This document shows positions 34,391 to 47,096 of a stretch of DNA of 64,000 nt, piece by piece (position 1 is the first letter of the stretch; every line of letters begins with the position of its first letter). This DNA comes from Laburnicola sp. R22_1 (lineage: Eukaryota; Ascomycota; Dothideomycetes; Pleosporales; Didymosphaeriaceae): positions 558,001 through 622,000 of the forward strand of contig JACONQ010000015.1 in NCBI GenBank assembly GCA_014281115.1, written 5' to 3'. The notes under the pieces were generated by a model. That model was not told where the DNA came from, searched no databases, and worked only from the letters and a program-made list of their open reading frames with translations. The position numbers and the translations under genes are program-made.

Positions 34391-37300
34391 GGTGGGCAGG
34401 GTGGACCGGTTCTGAGCCAGCCCATAAGGTTTCGTAGATGTTCCTGTCTCCTGTCTACAGCGACCTGTTGGATTGGGACCGAAGATACAAAACTGCTGAT
34501 TGTGACTGATGGGGGATGTCGAGGGGTCAAGGTGTCGACGATCAAGCAGAGTGCACGAACCCGGTCAATATGTGTACCCGGTATATCGGCCGGTCAAGAT
34601 CTGTCTGTCGATTTTGTTTTGGCGAAATGGAAGCCCTATGGGGTACAAGCTGGCGAGAGAACAACGCGAGGCGAGGTGTGGCGTTATTGCACTAGTCAGG
34701 CAGTAACAGATGCTGCTCGGTACACCGCTTGAGCAGCAGAGGTCGAGGTTGTAGTCCTAGACAAAAGCCGGAAGGAGCTGCAGTGCAGAAGAATGCCGTG
34801 GCGGAATTGGGACGGCAAAGCAAGAGCGAGGCGGTGGTATGTTGGAGTAGCGTCTAATGTTCCAATGTTTGTCGAAGGGACCAGTTGGAAGGTACTATGG
34901 CCGATACAGGTGCTGACTGGTTGTCCTCGGAACTATGGAGAAAATAGCACTGCGCAGTGGGCAGGGGCGTGAAACGGGGCCAACCAAACAACAGACGAGG
35001 ACAGCCACTAGATGCGATCAAAGGATTGAGAAGAAGGCGTTGTTGCGTGGGAGAGGAATAATGGATGCGGCCTGGCGAGCGGACAACTGGGACTGAGGTA
35101 CTTGAGGGCACGGATAGGGCAGTAGAGGGAGTTAGCACCGGTGTGCGTGCAACTGTAATGCTATGCGTTTCTTGGACTGGCCCTGGTGGTGCCGCCTCGC
35201 TTTCCGTCCGCGGTAGGGATGCGGGGGTGCGGATTAGGATGCACCCTTTGGCGTCTCTGACCTGACACTGACTACATACTTTTGTGCTTGACGCTGGCTA
35301 GCTCTGTGCTGGCGGCGCCATGCTTAGCCACGGACCCCTGTCGACGAAGGACAGCTGATCCTCTTAAGGAGTATGCTGCTGAAAGAAAGAAACCAAACGC
35401 CAAATTTACCACCGTTAGTTGCAACAAAAAGCAGACGGCCGGCGCTGCTAGCAGGAGACGGCGATGACGTGTCTCCGACATTGCAGCATTACTCACTCCG
35501 GGGCTCTGGCTCCCATCTCTCCGTCCCCTTGTTGCTTCATATCCACTTACTCGCACGTCTCGGTTGATTTGGCGCCCTCTCGATCGTCAGGCCGCAACGG
35601 CTGCATAACAGGGCTGCAGCAGGACGCGCTGTCAAGACGTTGTTCGTACCCTCCCGCATTCGAAGCCTCAACATCGCGACAGATGCAAAAAGGTGATGCA
35701 GCGAATCAGATGCAGCGAACCACCTCAGGGATCTGAGAGCTTGTTGGCATGGGCCGGGTTGTATTGCAGAAGAAGCGCGATGACCTGGCGTAGCGCGGCG
35801 AACAAGATCTGCACATCCTTCGCCCTGCCCTACGGCTATCTGACGCCAAAAGGGTCGCTACCGAAAAGGTCTCGCGAACGCTGACTTCATTACGGCGGTG
35901 CAGGTGGTGAGCTGTTCACGCCCGAAAGCTTAATGCCTGCATCTACGCTCCGTGGTCTGGTGTTCCTGGTCTGCCAACCCCAACCGTCTGCCAGCTCCAT
36001 CAACGTCAAGCAAGACATGTGCGAAGACTCCGAAGAGCGGTGTATTGGGGTGAATTGCGGTGAAGTGCCCCGAGCAGGTGGCCGTGACGTTTAGCTTCGC
36101 CATTAAACAAGATGGCATGCATCCGGACGGATACGCAGCTCCGAACCACGCCCGCAGACTGACCATCTGCTGTCCCACCACCTCCACGTGAAGGACAGGG
36201 CGTGGTGTGTATGTGCTGTCTCGAACCTGGCCACGTTGTTGCCGGTCGGTGTTATAACAAGTTTAGTACGAGTGCAAAGAAGCGCAGCAGGGCGCCGTAC
36301 ATGGCGTATGCGAAACAGCATCACAGACGGGTCGGCCGCCGGGAATTCATGATGATGCGCATAAGGCGGTGTAAAGATGCCTGATTCACGCCCGAACCGC
36401 TGCATTCTGGTCGTCGTTTGAGAGCGGTGCTAAAACACCCGAACTGCATTAGCCTGGCGTGGAGGGCGCACGGGGACAGTGTTCTTGAATAATAAAAGGC
36501 TTGATGGGCTCATGGTGGAGAGCGTTACGAAAAGCCGGTCCGCGTCCTCCGTTTTGCAATGCAATCCGTATGCGGCTGCGAACATGATTTCCTCCAGAGC
36601 GCCGGGCTGAGGCTGCGACGTCCCGACAGAGCGTCTCGTGCAACCAGTGGCTTTGTCTGCTGCGCCACACTCTACAGCGTCGCAGCCGGCACGGTCGGCG
36701 TGGCTGCGTGCTGTCAGTCTGCCGGGCACTAATAACACTTCATCAGTCAGGATACGAAGGATGCACGGCGAGTCGGTATTTTTAGTGAGGAGTGCATAAA
36801 ACAGGCGGTGAGGCCCGTCCGCTGTCAGTGTTGGGAAGGGCTGCGGTGCATCGCTGGCAGCACAAGAAGTGTGGCTGGCCGAGGCGTGCGTGTATGTACA
36901 GGACATGGGCAACTCTGGCCTCGTGGGCGAGTGAATTGCAGCCATGGCATGACGGGTGGCCGACGGCGGCCATGAAACGGGTGCTCGATGATCTGTGCCC
37001 CGGCCGAAGGGGGAGGAGTGTCATTAACAGGCCTTGGCTGACGAAGCACGCGGGCAGTGAAGCACGAACACGCGGGCAGACGCGGCGGAATGCGTTGGTC
37101 AGAGAAAAGCAACAGGCAGGCCGGCCGGTTGGTGGGACGGGCGGAGATGCGAGAGGGCACGGCGGGGGGTCGCGAACTGTTGTTTACCGTGGCGGCGCGG
37201 GATGGGTGCGGGACGTGACACGCCAGCCAGAGTCGGAGGCGTGGGGGAGAAGGGCTGGCAGCCGGTCACGATACCGGCACCGGTGCACGTGAGGTGGTGG

Positions 37301-37607
37301 ATCCCGAGGTCGGGGCGGCACTGCGGTAGGTGGTGAGTGATTCCAATTTCACGCCAAACTACGGCCTTGGCGTGCGCGTCTCGCTAGAGCTGCCCGTTTG
37401 AGCCCACTGACCAGTGACCAGAGCTCGACTCTACCCTTCCGTGGCTCCAGGCACGCCACACTGCAGTCGCTTCCGCCGGTGAATGCACGCCTGCGCACCT
37501 TCCCCCGGAAGAACATAGCACCGCCTGCGCTTTCTGCTTCTCGTCTGGGGCAGCAACTGCGGCCTCCTCCGTCTGTCCGGCTGTTTCGACGCCCACTCCT
37601 CGCCACC
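34391..37607. other. 3.2-kb divergent gap without a recognised gene
   Basis: It lies between the SANT/Myb gene (-) and tubulin cofactor B (+). It probably holds the missing first exon or leader of the Myb gene near 34.5-35 kb and promoter sequence for both. Overlapping frames at 36.4-37.3 kb are short and lack domains. Confidence 0.45.
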
Positions 37608-39802
37608 ATGTCACTGCAATCACTGCAAACCGCCGCAGACGTTCCCCTGCTCATCTCCTCCGCCAACGCCTCGTCCGAGCGCCGCATATCGCCCTCGTGG
37701 ACCATCGCCCATCTCAAGACGCGCCTCGAGCCCATCACCGGCATCCCCGCGTCCTGCCAACAGCTGACGCTGCGTGTGGGCTCGCAGCATGGAACCGCCA
37801 TCTCTGCTGCCGACGAAGAGAGCACACAGCTCGGCGCATTCCCCTTGCAGCCACATGCCGAAATCGCCGTGAGTCCACTTGTTCTCCTGTCATGGCTTGC
37901 CCTCGAGCCTCTCGCGGGCTGCCACATCTCCTGTTTGACACAGGTTGGGCTCTCCATGTGAGCTCCTAGCAAGCGTCCTTTGCAAGTGCAGCTTTGCGAG
38001 TGCGAGTGTGCTGTTGCACTAGTCTTGCTGCTCTCGTCATAGGTCAGCCGTTTGAGGCTTTGGACCCTGGCCTGCAGCTTGTACGCATCCGATGCCCCGC
38101 CATGCACTCCGCGCCTCTCTATCTTTGTCATCGCGGTCCCACGTTATCCATTGTATACCCTGCTAGTCTTTGTTGCTAGAAAAGTCTGCCGCTGTAACCA
38201 GTTCGCGCGTGCTCACACTGGTGCACGCATGGGAGACCTTGCGAGCCTGCCTTTTTTGGTCGTCTGATTTGCTTTCTTCATCCGTCAACGTCATTTCTTT
38301 ATTTCACGAAATTGATCATCTTCTTCACTTGAACAATCCCTGCGTTTCATACGCTGAAATGAGGAGTTGCCCTGGGTATCCCTCGAAGCAAAACATTCAC
38401 ACCGATGCCGCATGTTTCTAACGTTGCCGTCTTAGGTCGGTGACATTCGCCCGCCGGGAGCCCGTGTAGACTTCACCGATCTGTCATCCGTACCCAAGTA
38501 CACTATGCCGAGCGCAGAGTACGAGACTCGGTCCGACAGTGTTTTGGCCTGGAAGAAGAATCAAAAGCTTGGACGCTTCGATCCTAATGCGCCCTCTATT
38601 GAACAACAAAAGATCCGAGCCTCCGAGCGGGAGGTCCAAGAGCGAGGTAAGTGAGTGCATATCGTTTGCTCATCCTTTCGCGAACTCGTACGATTGGTGC
38701 CAGAACAAAACCAAGTTCAAGTCGCTGCTGTATGCCATGACGGCCATGCTTCGTGAAGCGCCGAGACTGGACACCTGCATATACTCGGTCTACTCTCTGA
38801 CCGCCACTCCCGCAAGCGGATCAAGCTCGTTCGATGTCTCCGCCCTCTATCAGAGACATGTTGTCTCTTCTCGAGCGACTAATGCAAATAGCATGATATG
38901 CAATGTGCTTGCTTCGCTCGTATTGGCGACTTCCTTGTTGGGCCATCTGCATCGCGCCTTGGCGAAACAGGAAATGATGCCACTATGTCCAATCTCGAAG
39001 TCATCTGAACCGCCATCTGACAAGGACAATTCGCTTGAGTCACCCGTTGCGAAGTAGCCTTTCCGATCTGGTTTCACATCAACCCTCCTCGATTTAGCCC
39101 AGATCTGTCAAGGACGTCTTCAAAGGCGACATATCATCCTCTCCTCAAACACTGCCTAGAGCAAGTCCAGAGACGAGTACGGGGATAGACACGAGACTCG
39201 ATGGCGGCCAATAAGTCAACAGCGATTAGCAATGCACCGTTACATCCGATAACGGGAGCTCTGTGTGCTTCTGGAGATGCATCAATAGCCCACAACGCAG
39301 AGTGTCAGCCAAGTGTCCAGAAATGGAATCATCTGGCATCTCACTGTTACCCGGAAAGGCTGCCTCTGGAACATCTACGCAATGGTTCTGTCGGTCACTT
39401 CACTTCTGCAAGTCGGTCGCGGCGCAGCAACAGTGCGAACAATTTCCGAGCGAGATCGAGAGCGCGAAAAGGCCACTCGAACAATTGATGCGGTTTAATA
39501 GATGTTCGGCTAACTTGAGGTCTACAGGAATCTCACTCGGTTGCCGCGTCCGTCTCCTCCCAGAATCAGATGCCCGACGAGGAACGGTATCTTACGTTGG
39601 CAGCGTCCCTGAGATCCCCGGTATTGGTTCTTGGGTCGGCGTCACGCTTGACGAGCCCACTGGGAAGAACGATGGCACGGTCAAGGGCAAGCGGTATTTC
39701 GAATGCGGTATCAACTACGGCGTCTTCATCCGACCCGAGCGATGCGAGGTGGGCGACTTCCCTCCGCTTGACTTGGGCGATGAGGATCTGGAGGAGCTTT
39801 GA
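37608..39802 (+). CDS. tubulin-folding cofactor B (Alp11/TBCB)
   Basis: TBCB receives alpha-tubulin from the chaperonin and passes it to cofactor E. Three exons fit: 37608-37868, 38436-38646 and 39528-39802, giving 248 residues, the family's usual size. Residues 1-90 form the ubiquitin-like domain. A linker with YTMPSAEYETRSDSVLAWKK follows, matching the conserved YxMxDExYxxRxDSxxxWK block. The C-terminus is a CAP-Gly domain (GIGSWVGVTLDEPTGKNDGT, then KRYFEC and YGVFIRPERCEVGD), ending EDLEEL with the acidic tail typical of CAP-Gly partners. The introns are 567 and 881 nt, far above the 50-130 nt seen in most neighbours. The ATG at 37608 has a good CACC context; an upstream frame extension is not needed. 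Confidence 0.92.
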
Positions 39803-40589
39803 TGGAGCCGACATAAAATGGGACCTGCGGGGTATAAAGGTCGAAAGGAGAAAAGGTGTATCGTGCGGAACATAGTACGCCGATGTAAACGTCGTGCTTG
39901 CCTAGAGCACGGAGTCTCTGGAAGGATCCACAAGGCATGCAGCGCTCTACACCCAGGGCCTGGCAGCTTTGGATCCCTCCATGCCTCAAGATAGTCTATC
40001 TCAAAGAACATGGCAACCATTATCCACATGCTCGTCTCACGGTGGTCTATCTGTGAATGATGCTGTACCTGCTCAGCTTAGCATGCCCGCAATCGAAATG
40101 CACATGCCGACGTTTACAACACGACGTAGTCACGCGTACCATGTTTCCCTTGCTCGGATTCTTTGTATACTTTCACGCAACAAGGCTTGTTCATTGTCAT
40201 CACGACCCGATTATCATCATGGTGGCGAGATGAGATTGATCTCTTGGCTAGAAGCTCGTCTGTCTATGTGGATGATAGATGACGTCCTTTGGGTAAATGG
40301 GTTTATCGACTGTCGTGCTTGTGCTACTAGCATTGGATTTACGTTTTTCGGACTTGGGTGTGGAGTGTGTGGAGTGGGAGAGTGTGGTGTGGTAGCGTGT
40401 GCGTATGTTTGTGGGTTTGTGGGGAGGGAGGGAGTCCGGATGGGGATGGGGATGGGGATAGCGGGTGACCAGAATAGAAGTGCGAGGTAGGAGGTAGGAG
40501 GTATGGTAGGAAGTTGGGTAGATAGTGTTACGTTGCAGTCGATAATGTAGTTACGTGTAAAACGATAAGCCAAGGTAGACTGCATGTGG

Positions 40590-40632
40590 GTTATGTTCGT
40601 CCTTCTTTCTTTTCTTTCTTTCTTTCTTTCTC
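40590..40632. repeat. pyrimidine (TTTC) microsatellite
   Basis: An interrupted CTTT/TTTC tetranucleotide run, not coding. Confidence 0.8.
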
Positions 40633-41340
40633 TGTCTGCATACGTTGAGGTAGGGACTTTTCTGCGTGCCTGCTAGGTTGGCCTGGGAGGGCAGGGCGGT
40701 TGTGGTGTTTGGTACGCGGAAGGGAAGGGAAGGGATGTATGTATGTGGCTTATGGAGTAGGGTGAGGAAGGTTTTTTTTCTTGTGGGCGCGGTTTCGGCG
40801 CTTGTTTGTATACCTTCCTAACCTAGGGTGGTGGGTTTTTCTAGGGTTAGTAGATGTTGAGGTGAGGTGAGGTGTGGAGTAGTATAGTATACACATGTAG
40901 GTAGTATATCTAGGCTAGGTTTCGCTGTCCGTAGGTACGGATCTTGACCATCTTCTCATCGGGAATGATTTACTTGACTATCTTCGTACTACCATACACC
41001 TCCACCCCCTAACCACCACAACATAATACCCATCCTATCCAGTGCAACTAGTGTATACGCCCTTTGTTATATCCGCGCCTGTTCGTTCTAGTATTGCAAG
41101 GTACGAATGACATAGAAGCCAATGGCATGAGAAGGGAAGCGATAGAATAGAGTTGTCACTGCGAGATGTACAATCCACGCAAGACATTGCCAAAGTACAG
41201 AATCCATCTCCGAGCAGTAGCTACAGCCAAACCTGATTCTTCTTCTCCTCCGCGAGAGGGAAGAACATCATCGCCACATCCAAACAAGGTCACAAGGGCG
41301 AGCAAGTCCAGTGTACGGGAAAAAAAAAGAGAAGCACAAC

Positions 41341-41375
41341 AGCACAGCACAGCACAGCACAGCACAGCACAGCAC
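41341..41375. repeat. AGCAC pentanucleotide microsatellite
   Basis: About seven tandem AGCAC units with a degraded copy on each side. Open frames through it are repeat by-products. Confidence 0.9.
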
Positions 41376-41867
41376 ATCGCAGCACGACAAGCACGTCGAC
41401 TTGATTCAATTCCACATCCAACGGACAGCGGACGGGATTTTCAATTCCATGATTTCTTCCTACATGGGCGACCGGGATGTCCTCAACCTACATCCCACAA
41501 TCACATGCTCTGCTTTCAAAATCCGCTCCTCCCCATCTTCCACCAATGCAAAATTCGTTCCGCTTCGTGACGACGACGTTTTCTTTTCCGTTCAGAACCT
41601 TCCTCTTGACGAATTGGGCCAGCCGGTTAAGAACCGTGTCCAAATCATGCCGGGCGATGAAACATGCTTGTGCGCAAAGAGGTCAAAGACGGCGTGTCGG
41701 CCGCAAAATGAGAACATGTACAGGGAAGGAAACTCGTAAAGGGGTGCCCATGACTCGTAAATCGTAGGTCCAGTAACCAAGCGAAGCGCCGGATCCAATG
41801 TTCGTCGACATGCCAATCGTCGCGTTGAAAAAAAGTCCGGGCCGAGCAATCGACTGAAGTAGGGAAC

Positions 41868-42741
41868 CTAGTTGGGGCAGGCGTTCTGAACGTGGCCCGG
41901 CTGCTTGCAGCGGTAGCAGACACGCTCAGAGGTCGTCTCAGAGGGGCAGTCTCGCGACAAGTGACCGACCTCGCCGCCTGTGCATTGTATTAGCCGAGCA
42001 CTCATGTGCGTTTAGCAATAACTCACAATTATAGCACTTCTGTCCCTGGGTGCAGTCACGGCTCATGTGACCGAAGCCACCGCAGGAGTAGCAGGTAGTC
42101 TGCCTAGGTCCGCCGTAGCCACCACCCGCGCCTCCGCCATAACCACCACGCTGGTAACCGCCGCCATAGCCACCTTGAGCACCGCCGCCCTGGGAGCAGT
42201 TCCTAGCGATGTGACCCCGCTGGCCGCACTTGTAGCACTCTTGGCCGCCGCCAGCACCACCCATTGGGGGGCCGCCGTCCTTGGTGCACTCGCGGCTGAT
42301 GTGACCGGCCTCACCACAGCGGTAGCAAGACTTCTCGGCCGGGGCGGAGGTGCACTCGCGGGACAAGTGACCCTTCTCGCCGCAGTTGTAGCAAGTCGGG
42401 TTGCCCTTGCTGGGGCACTCGGCCGCACGGTGAGAGGTGTCGCCGCCTGATAAATAATTAGCCAAAATTCACAACATTGGTGACGCGCAGCCGCAATAAA
42501 CAATAGACAAAACAGAAGCAACATGCTAAAATTAGTATGCTAGAAGTTAGTATGTCAGAGCCGGAACTGTGTCACATGGCAGCGCCGGAGCCCCGGAGAT
42601 TAGTAAAATGACGTCCGTCCAGATTCCGCGATGAAGTTGCGAGCTGAGAAGCGCAGAAGATTTGGCGACGAGAGTTGGGCGGGACGTACAGTTGTAGCAG
42701 CCGCGGCCACCGGCGCCAGCAGACGGAGCCTGGTAATCCAT
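41868..42741 (-). CDS. seven-zinc-knuckle nucleic-acid-binding protein (Gis2/Byr3/CNBP family)
   Basis: Members bind single-stranded RNA and DNA and associate with translation. Exons are 42741-42690, 42446-42027 and 41977-41868, giving 193 residues; the introns are 243 and 49 nt. Seven CCHC knuckles of the form CYxCGxxxHxxxxC can be read. The first is assembled across intron 1 ([14 protein letters not shown]) and the sixth across intron 2 ([14 protein letters not shown]). The last is [14 protein letters not shown], and the protein stops two residues later. Between knuckles 4 and 5 lies a Gly/Arg/Tyr-rich RGG-like linker (about residues 103-137), a common site of arginine methylation. The count of seven matches yeast Gis2 and human CNBP. 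Confidence 0.93.
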
Positions 42742-43786
42742 GTTGAGAGTAAGGATTGTGCGTTAAACCTGGGGTAGATGAGTACCTGAACGGCGAGTGT
42801 GCAGTGGCGTACCAGACTCACCTGCGAGGGTCCGGAAAAGGGTATGGTAAGGAATGTGTCGCAACTAGACGTCTCCAACTATAGCTTGCTGAAGCAGATA
42901 AACCGCCAATTGAGTTGAGAGCACGCGAGTTTGGCGTTGAGGTGGGAGAGAGCGAGGGGAGCTTGAGAAAATATCTGCCCGCAAAAGTGGCAGGTGTGTG
43001 CGATGTGGAGGCTAAACTAGAGATGGCTAGCGCGACTGTTCGTCTCACGTGGAACGTGGGTGAATTTGAGCATTTTACCGTGGCAAAGAATACTAAAACG
43101 TGCAAAACGTAACACCACGTGCCACGCTAGGTAACCAGCTATTCACTCTCATCGTACTCGACGCCAATGGACAAAGTAAGCATGAAGGCAACACGGCTAC
43201 TTGATCGATTTTGCTGTGCTCGCTACAGTTGCATACCATCTGATTCGCAGACCCTCCCCTCACGGCAGCAGGCATGCAGATCTAGGTAGGAACGCGATGC
43301 TGCTAGCCGCATATAGACAGCGGCTGTCCTTGTGCAACCGATGCCGAACGCTGCAGAATGTGGCGGCCCCGCCACAAACACTCGGGTAGAGCGGCGAGCA
43401 GAATTGCCCCGCGCTCGTGCGAGTGGCATACCCGCAAACCCTCACGTTAGGAATAGACCGAGTACGTCTATTGTCCTCACGAAACACAAACCGGCATCAA
43501 GACCACACTTTTCAAAGGCACCCATTACTAGCAGATCATCAACCCAAGCCAGACTCCCCAAGAGATGATTCCTCCCACCCTAAAAAATCTCCAAGACCTT
43601 TTTATTCCCAAAGACCGCAACATGAAGACCAACGATAGAGTAGAAAGGAGGCTAATAGATAGTACAAGGATAAAGTATGGTGGTGTGCGTGATTCCGAAG
43701 CCGGACATTAGCCTTTAGCCGTGGCTCCTGTGCAAGTCACCCAAGAGTGGTAGAACACGGTAGAGACTGCTCTGTATGTCCATCTC
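42742..43786. other. intergenic region between the zinc-knuckle and PMT genes
   Basis: This is the promoter side of the zinc-knuckle gene and the 3' side of the O-mannosyltransferase gene. No gene is recognised. Confidence 0.45.
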
Positions 43787-46275
43787 TTAATCAGTGATCC
43801 TCCAGCTGCTGAACCACTTGAGATGGCTCCACTGGGAGCTCGGACCCTGCATCCCAAAGGAAATGGCCCTGAACAGCCAGAAGAGGCCAATGACGACGAC
43901 ATACAGAGCGCCGAAGATGGCCCAGTTCACTTGCTTATTCAGTCTGCGTGTCGTCCAGTCCATGCAGAATCCAAAGGTTAGAATAGCAAAGTAGAGGGCA
44001 GGGTAGTAGTGGTGGACATAAGTGACACGACCCATGGCGACAAAGGGAAGATAGTGAAGGATCCAGCCGACAACGGGATAGATACCGGAGTAATGGATCT
44101 GGTCGATGTCGGCAGGTTTGAGATCGTCGTAACCGCGCTGCCATCGAACGAGGTACCAGAAAAGCATGAGCGCGAATACACCCAACGAAGCAGTGGAGCC
44201 CCAGTAGACGGCCGGGTTGCCAAGGAGGAAGTATTTGACGACTATACTAATGTCAGACAGGGGAACTTTGCAAGAATCGAATCGACTTACTGTCATCATT
44301 CCAACCGCACATGCGTAGACCGACGTGGAGCAAAGGCCACTGCCAAAATTTGGAAGCAAGGTCGTCCTGCTTGTCCGGGTCGGGCACGAGTGCGTTATTG
44401 GAAGTCATCATAGCAACATTAAGATGAATGAAGTCCTGGAGGAAGGGAGACTTGTAAGAGCCTGGATCACCAGCGGGGACTGCATTGCGTCAGTACGGCA
44501 TCAGTAAGGAGATTTGTGTTCACTTACGCTTCTCATTCCAATGACTCTCAACATTCCAGTGGGTGTAGACATCACGGGGCTTGTTTTCCTTGACGCAAGT
44601 GGTCTCAATCTGCTTGAAACCCCATTGTGGAAGGTTGACATTTCCAGCTCTGAGATAACATCCAAGATCTACATGCTTCAATCGGAAAGAAGTCGTCAAA
44701 GTTCGGATTTTGGAATAATCCCATGAGGAGGCATCTCGGACGACCTCAATCTTCCAGTGGTCCTTGGTATCGCCGACGGTGGTGTTTCCGTAACAGGAGA
44801 CTTCCCAATCGCCCTTGGTGACCGGAGCCGCGATCTGATGAGAGTGGAGATTACGGCCGGTCTGAGCATGGATCAAGCGAATGACATCGCCATTTCCAGG
44901 GAAACGGGGTTCCTCCTCTGGCTGGTAATCAGCCTCATGTCGGTTGGGATAGAAGAACCAGTCGTTGTTGGCATCTTTGTGGTGGTAGCAGGTGATTTGC
45001 TGCTGGTTTGAGCCCTCGGGATAGGTTTGGACGTGAGAATGAAGAAGGCCTCCTCCGTAGCCCATGTTCTTTAGAGTCGCACGGGAGCCAAAGGCAATTT
45101 CAAGCGGGCTATCTTTACCGACCGCAGTGCCTCGGAGATTGGCCTGGAAAAGCGAGCTCATTTGGGCATCACCTGGACCGCTGTTCTCAAGGATGAGGAA
45201 GTGCACGTAAAAAGAGAACATGTAGACAGCAAGAGGAATGATAATGAGACCGAAGACACGGAAACCTAGATGGGTAGCCAACTCAGTCTGTACTCGTTAG
45301 CTCTAGTTTCTGTAAATTGGGCAAAGCCTACCTTTGGCATTTTCAAGTCACCAAACTTGTTCCAGAGGTCCTCGATCGTGTACAGACCGACCAATGCGGT
45401 GACGAAGAAACCGACCCACTTGACACTGCACACACATCCAATGGATACACCAAGGAGCATCAACCACAGACCCCACTCTGGGGAGAATGGGTCCCGCTGG
45501 TAACGGTGGAACTTGGACCAGCAGAAGACGGTCGTAAAGGTGAAGCACAGTAGCATGGAGTCGAGCAGAATGAATCGGCTGATGGTGGTGTACGAGTTCT
45601 CGAAAAGGACCATAAGGGTAACGAGCCATACGGTCGGCCTATGGAAGTTGAGCTCTTTCGCAGTGAAGTATGCCAGCGGAACGCAGACGGCGCCAAAGGC
45701 CGAGTTGAAGAGGCGCATGAAGGTGTAATCGAGCTCCGGGGGGTACGTTTCTCCCGACTTGAATTCGAACGAACCGTTGTATCCTGCGAGGTATCCAGAG
45801 AGGCCGACCAGCATCTTGCCGAGCGGCGGGTGGACGTCGAAGTAGAACTCGCGCTTGAGGTAGTGGGAACCGAACTTTCCGAAACTGTAGCCAAGGTCAG
45901 ATACAAGCTCACGGAACGAGGCGAGGGGCGACGTACTGGGCTTCATCCCAGGTGACGATTGGGGAGAGGCCAATCTTCCACATGCGCGTGAAGAAGGCGA
46001 GCGCGGTAAAGAGGAGCGGGGCCCATATGAACTCGTACTCGTCGAGGAAGCCGATGACGCTGAAAGGCTGGACGCAAGTTAGCTGCCGGCTCCAACGCTG
46101 GCTAGATTTACGATTGGAGCTGAATGCCCCAGAGCATGCCTACCTTGTCTTTTGACTTCTCTGCCTCTGGAGCCTGTGCCACGGCGGGCGTTGCGGCCGC
46201 TTGACCAGCTACGTTTCTTCTCCGCAGCTCCTCCGCCCTCGGATCTGCGCCTGTTGCCTGCGCGTTCGACGCCAT
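43787..46275 (-). CDS. protein O-mannosyltransferase, PMT2 type
   Basis: It is an ER membrane enzyme that moves mannose from dolichyl-phosphate-mannose to Ser/Thr of secretory proteins, which is essential for the fungal cell wall. Six exons fit: 46275-46144, 46067-45937, 45884-45332, 45287-44528, 44479-44291 and 44241-43787, giving 739 residues, the usual size. The introns are 45-76 nt. The [20 protein letters not shown] block contains the catalytic Asp-Glu and is completed only across intron 2. [11 protein letters not shown] follows. Several hydrophobic helices come next, then the lumenal MIR domains in exon 4 ([30 protein letters not shown]). [19 protein letters not shown] in exon 5 is a PMT2-subfamily feature. 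The C-terminal third has further membrane helices. Confidence 0.93.
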
Positions 46276-47096
46276 GTTGTAGAGTCGTCGGTACCACGAA
46301 CTCCGTGTGGCTTGTTCAGTCGTTCGTGCCCGGGCAGCCGCAGCCCAGGAGAAAATCTACGTCCTGCGGTCGAGTCTGAGGCGGGTGGCTTGATGCGGTC
46401 CACCTCACAAACGAGCGGCGATAGGAAACTATTACAATTGCAACTAGAAGGAAGTAAGAAGAGCAGAGGACGAGTTGCCCGCGCAGGTTTCCGTCCGTCG
46501 ACGCTGGGTCCGTGGCAGGAGAGGTGGTATACGAAAATAGAAATTAAGGCAAGGCGACGTTGGAGCTGAGCAAGGGCCAGTCGCGTAGAACAGGGGCTCA
46601 CAACACCTGTCATGATGATCATCCAAGGCGCTCGAGTGCTCACGTGAAACCCGGCGTGCCGGTCCAGTCCAACACTAAATGTTCTCGCTGACGAAAATGC
46701 ATGCAGCCACAGTTATGACCTGGAAATCGGCGAAAAAATAGTGAGCAGAGCATGGCGCCACTATATCAAAGGCCCCAGTGTTGCTACGCTGGCCAGCCCT
46801 GGCAATGCCGAGCCACGTATATTGATTGCAGCGTTTGTGACATCCCTACGCTAGCCATAACCATTCTTCGTTTCTACATTTACCAGAGCTGGAATAGGCT
46901 TTCTGTACAACCCCCACAAAACTACACAAGTGAAGTTGCGCCGGCCTTGACGGCCTCCCAAGTCAAATCGACCCATGCTATACGCCTTCTATCAAAACGA
47001 AAGTCTACGCCCGTCGCGAAGGCTTGATGCTATGCTGAGCCCTTTCCAAAAACGTAGATAATGCAACCATCACGGGACACGCCGCGAGACGCGTGC
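46276..47096. other. intergenic region upstream of PMT2-type gene
   Basis: About 0.8 kb between the MFS transporter 3' end and the PMT start, both genes on minus. It is presumably the PMT promoter. No other gene is recognised. Confidence 0.45.

Larger units (their letters stand above)
39803..41867. other. 2.1-kb convergent gap with simple repeats
   Basis: It lies between the 3' ends of tubulin cofactor B and the zinc-knuckle gene. It holds a GGGGAT run at about 40,440-40,458, a TTTC-type pyrimidine tract at 40,590-40,632, and an AGCAC pentanucleotide repeat at 41,341-41,375. No gene is recognised. Small frames over the repeats are artefacts. Confidence 0.5.

Noticed and set aside
37398..37607. 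N-terminal extension of tubulin cofactor B
   Set aside because: The frame is open upstream but the ATG at 37608 gives the normal cofactor B start; the extension is basic and low-complexity and would be unusual.
37349..38131. 260-codon minus-strand frame opposite cofactor B exon 1
   Set aside because: It is antisense to a recognised exon and has no domain.
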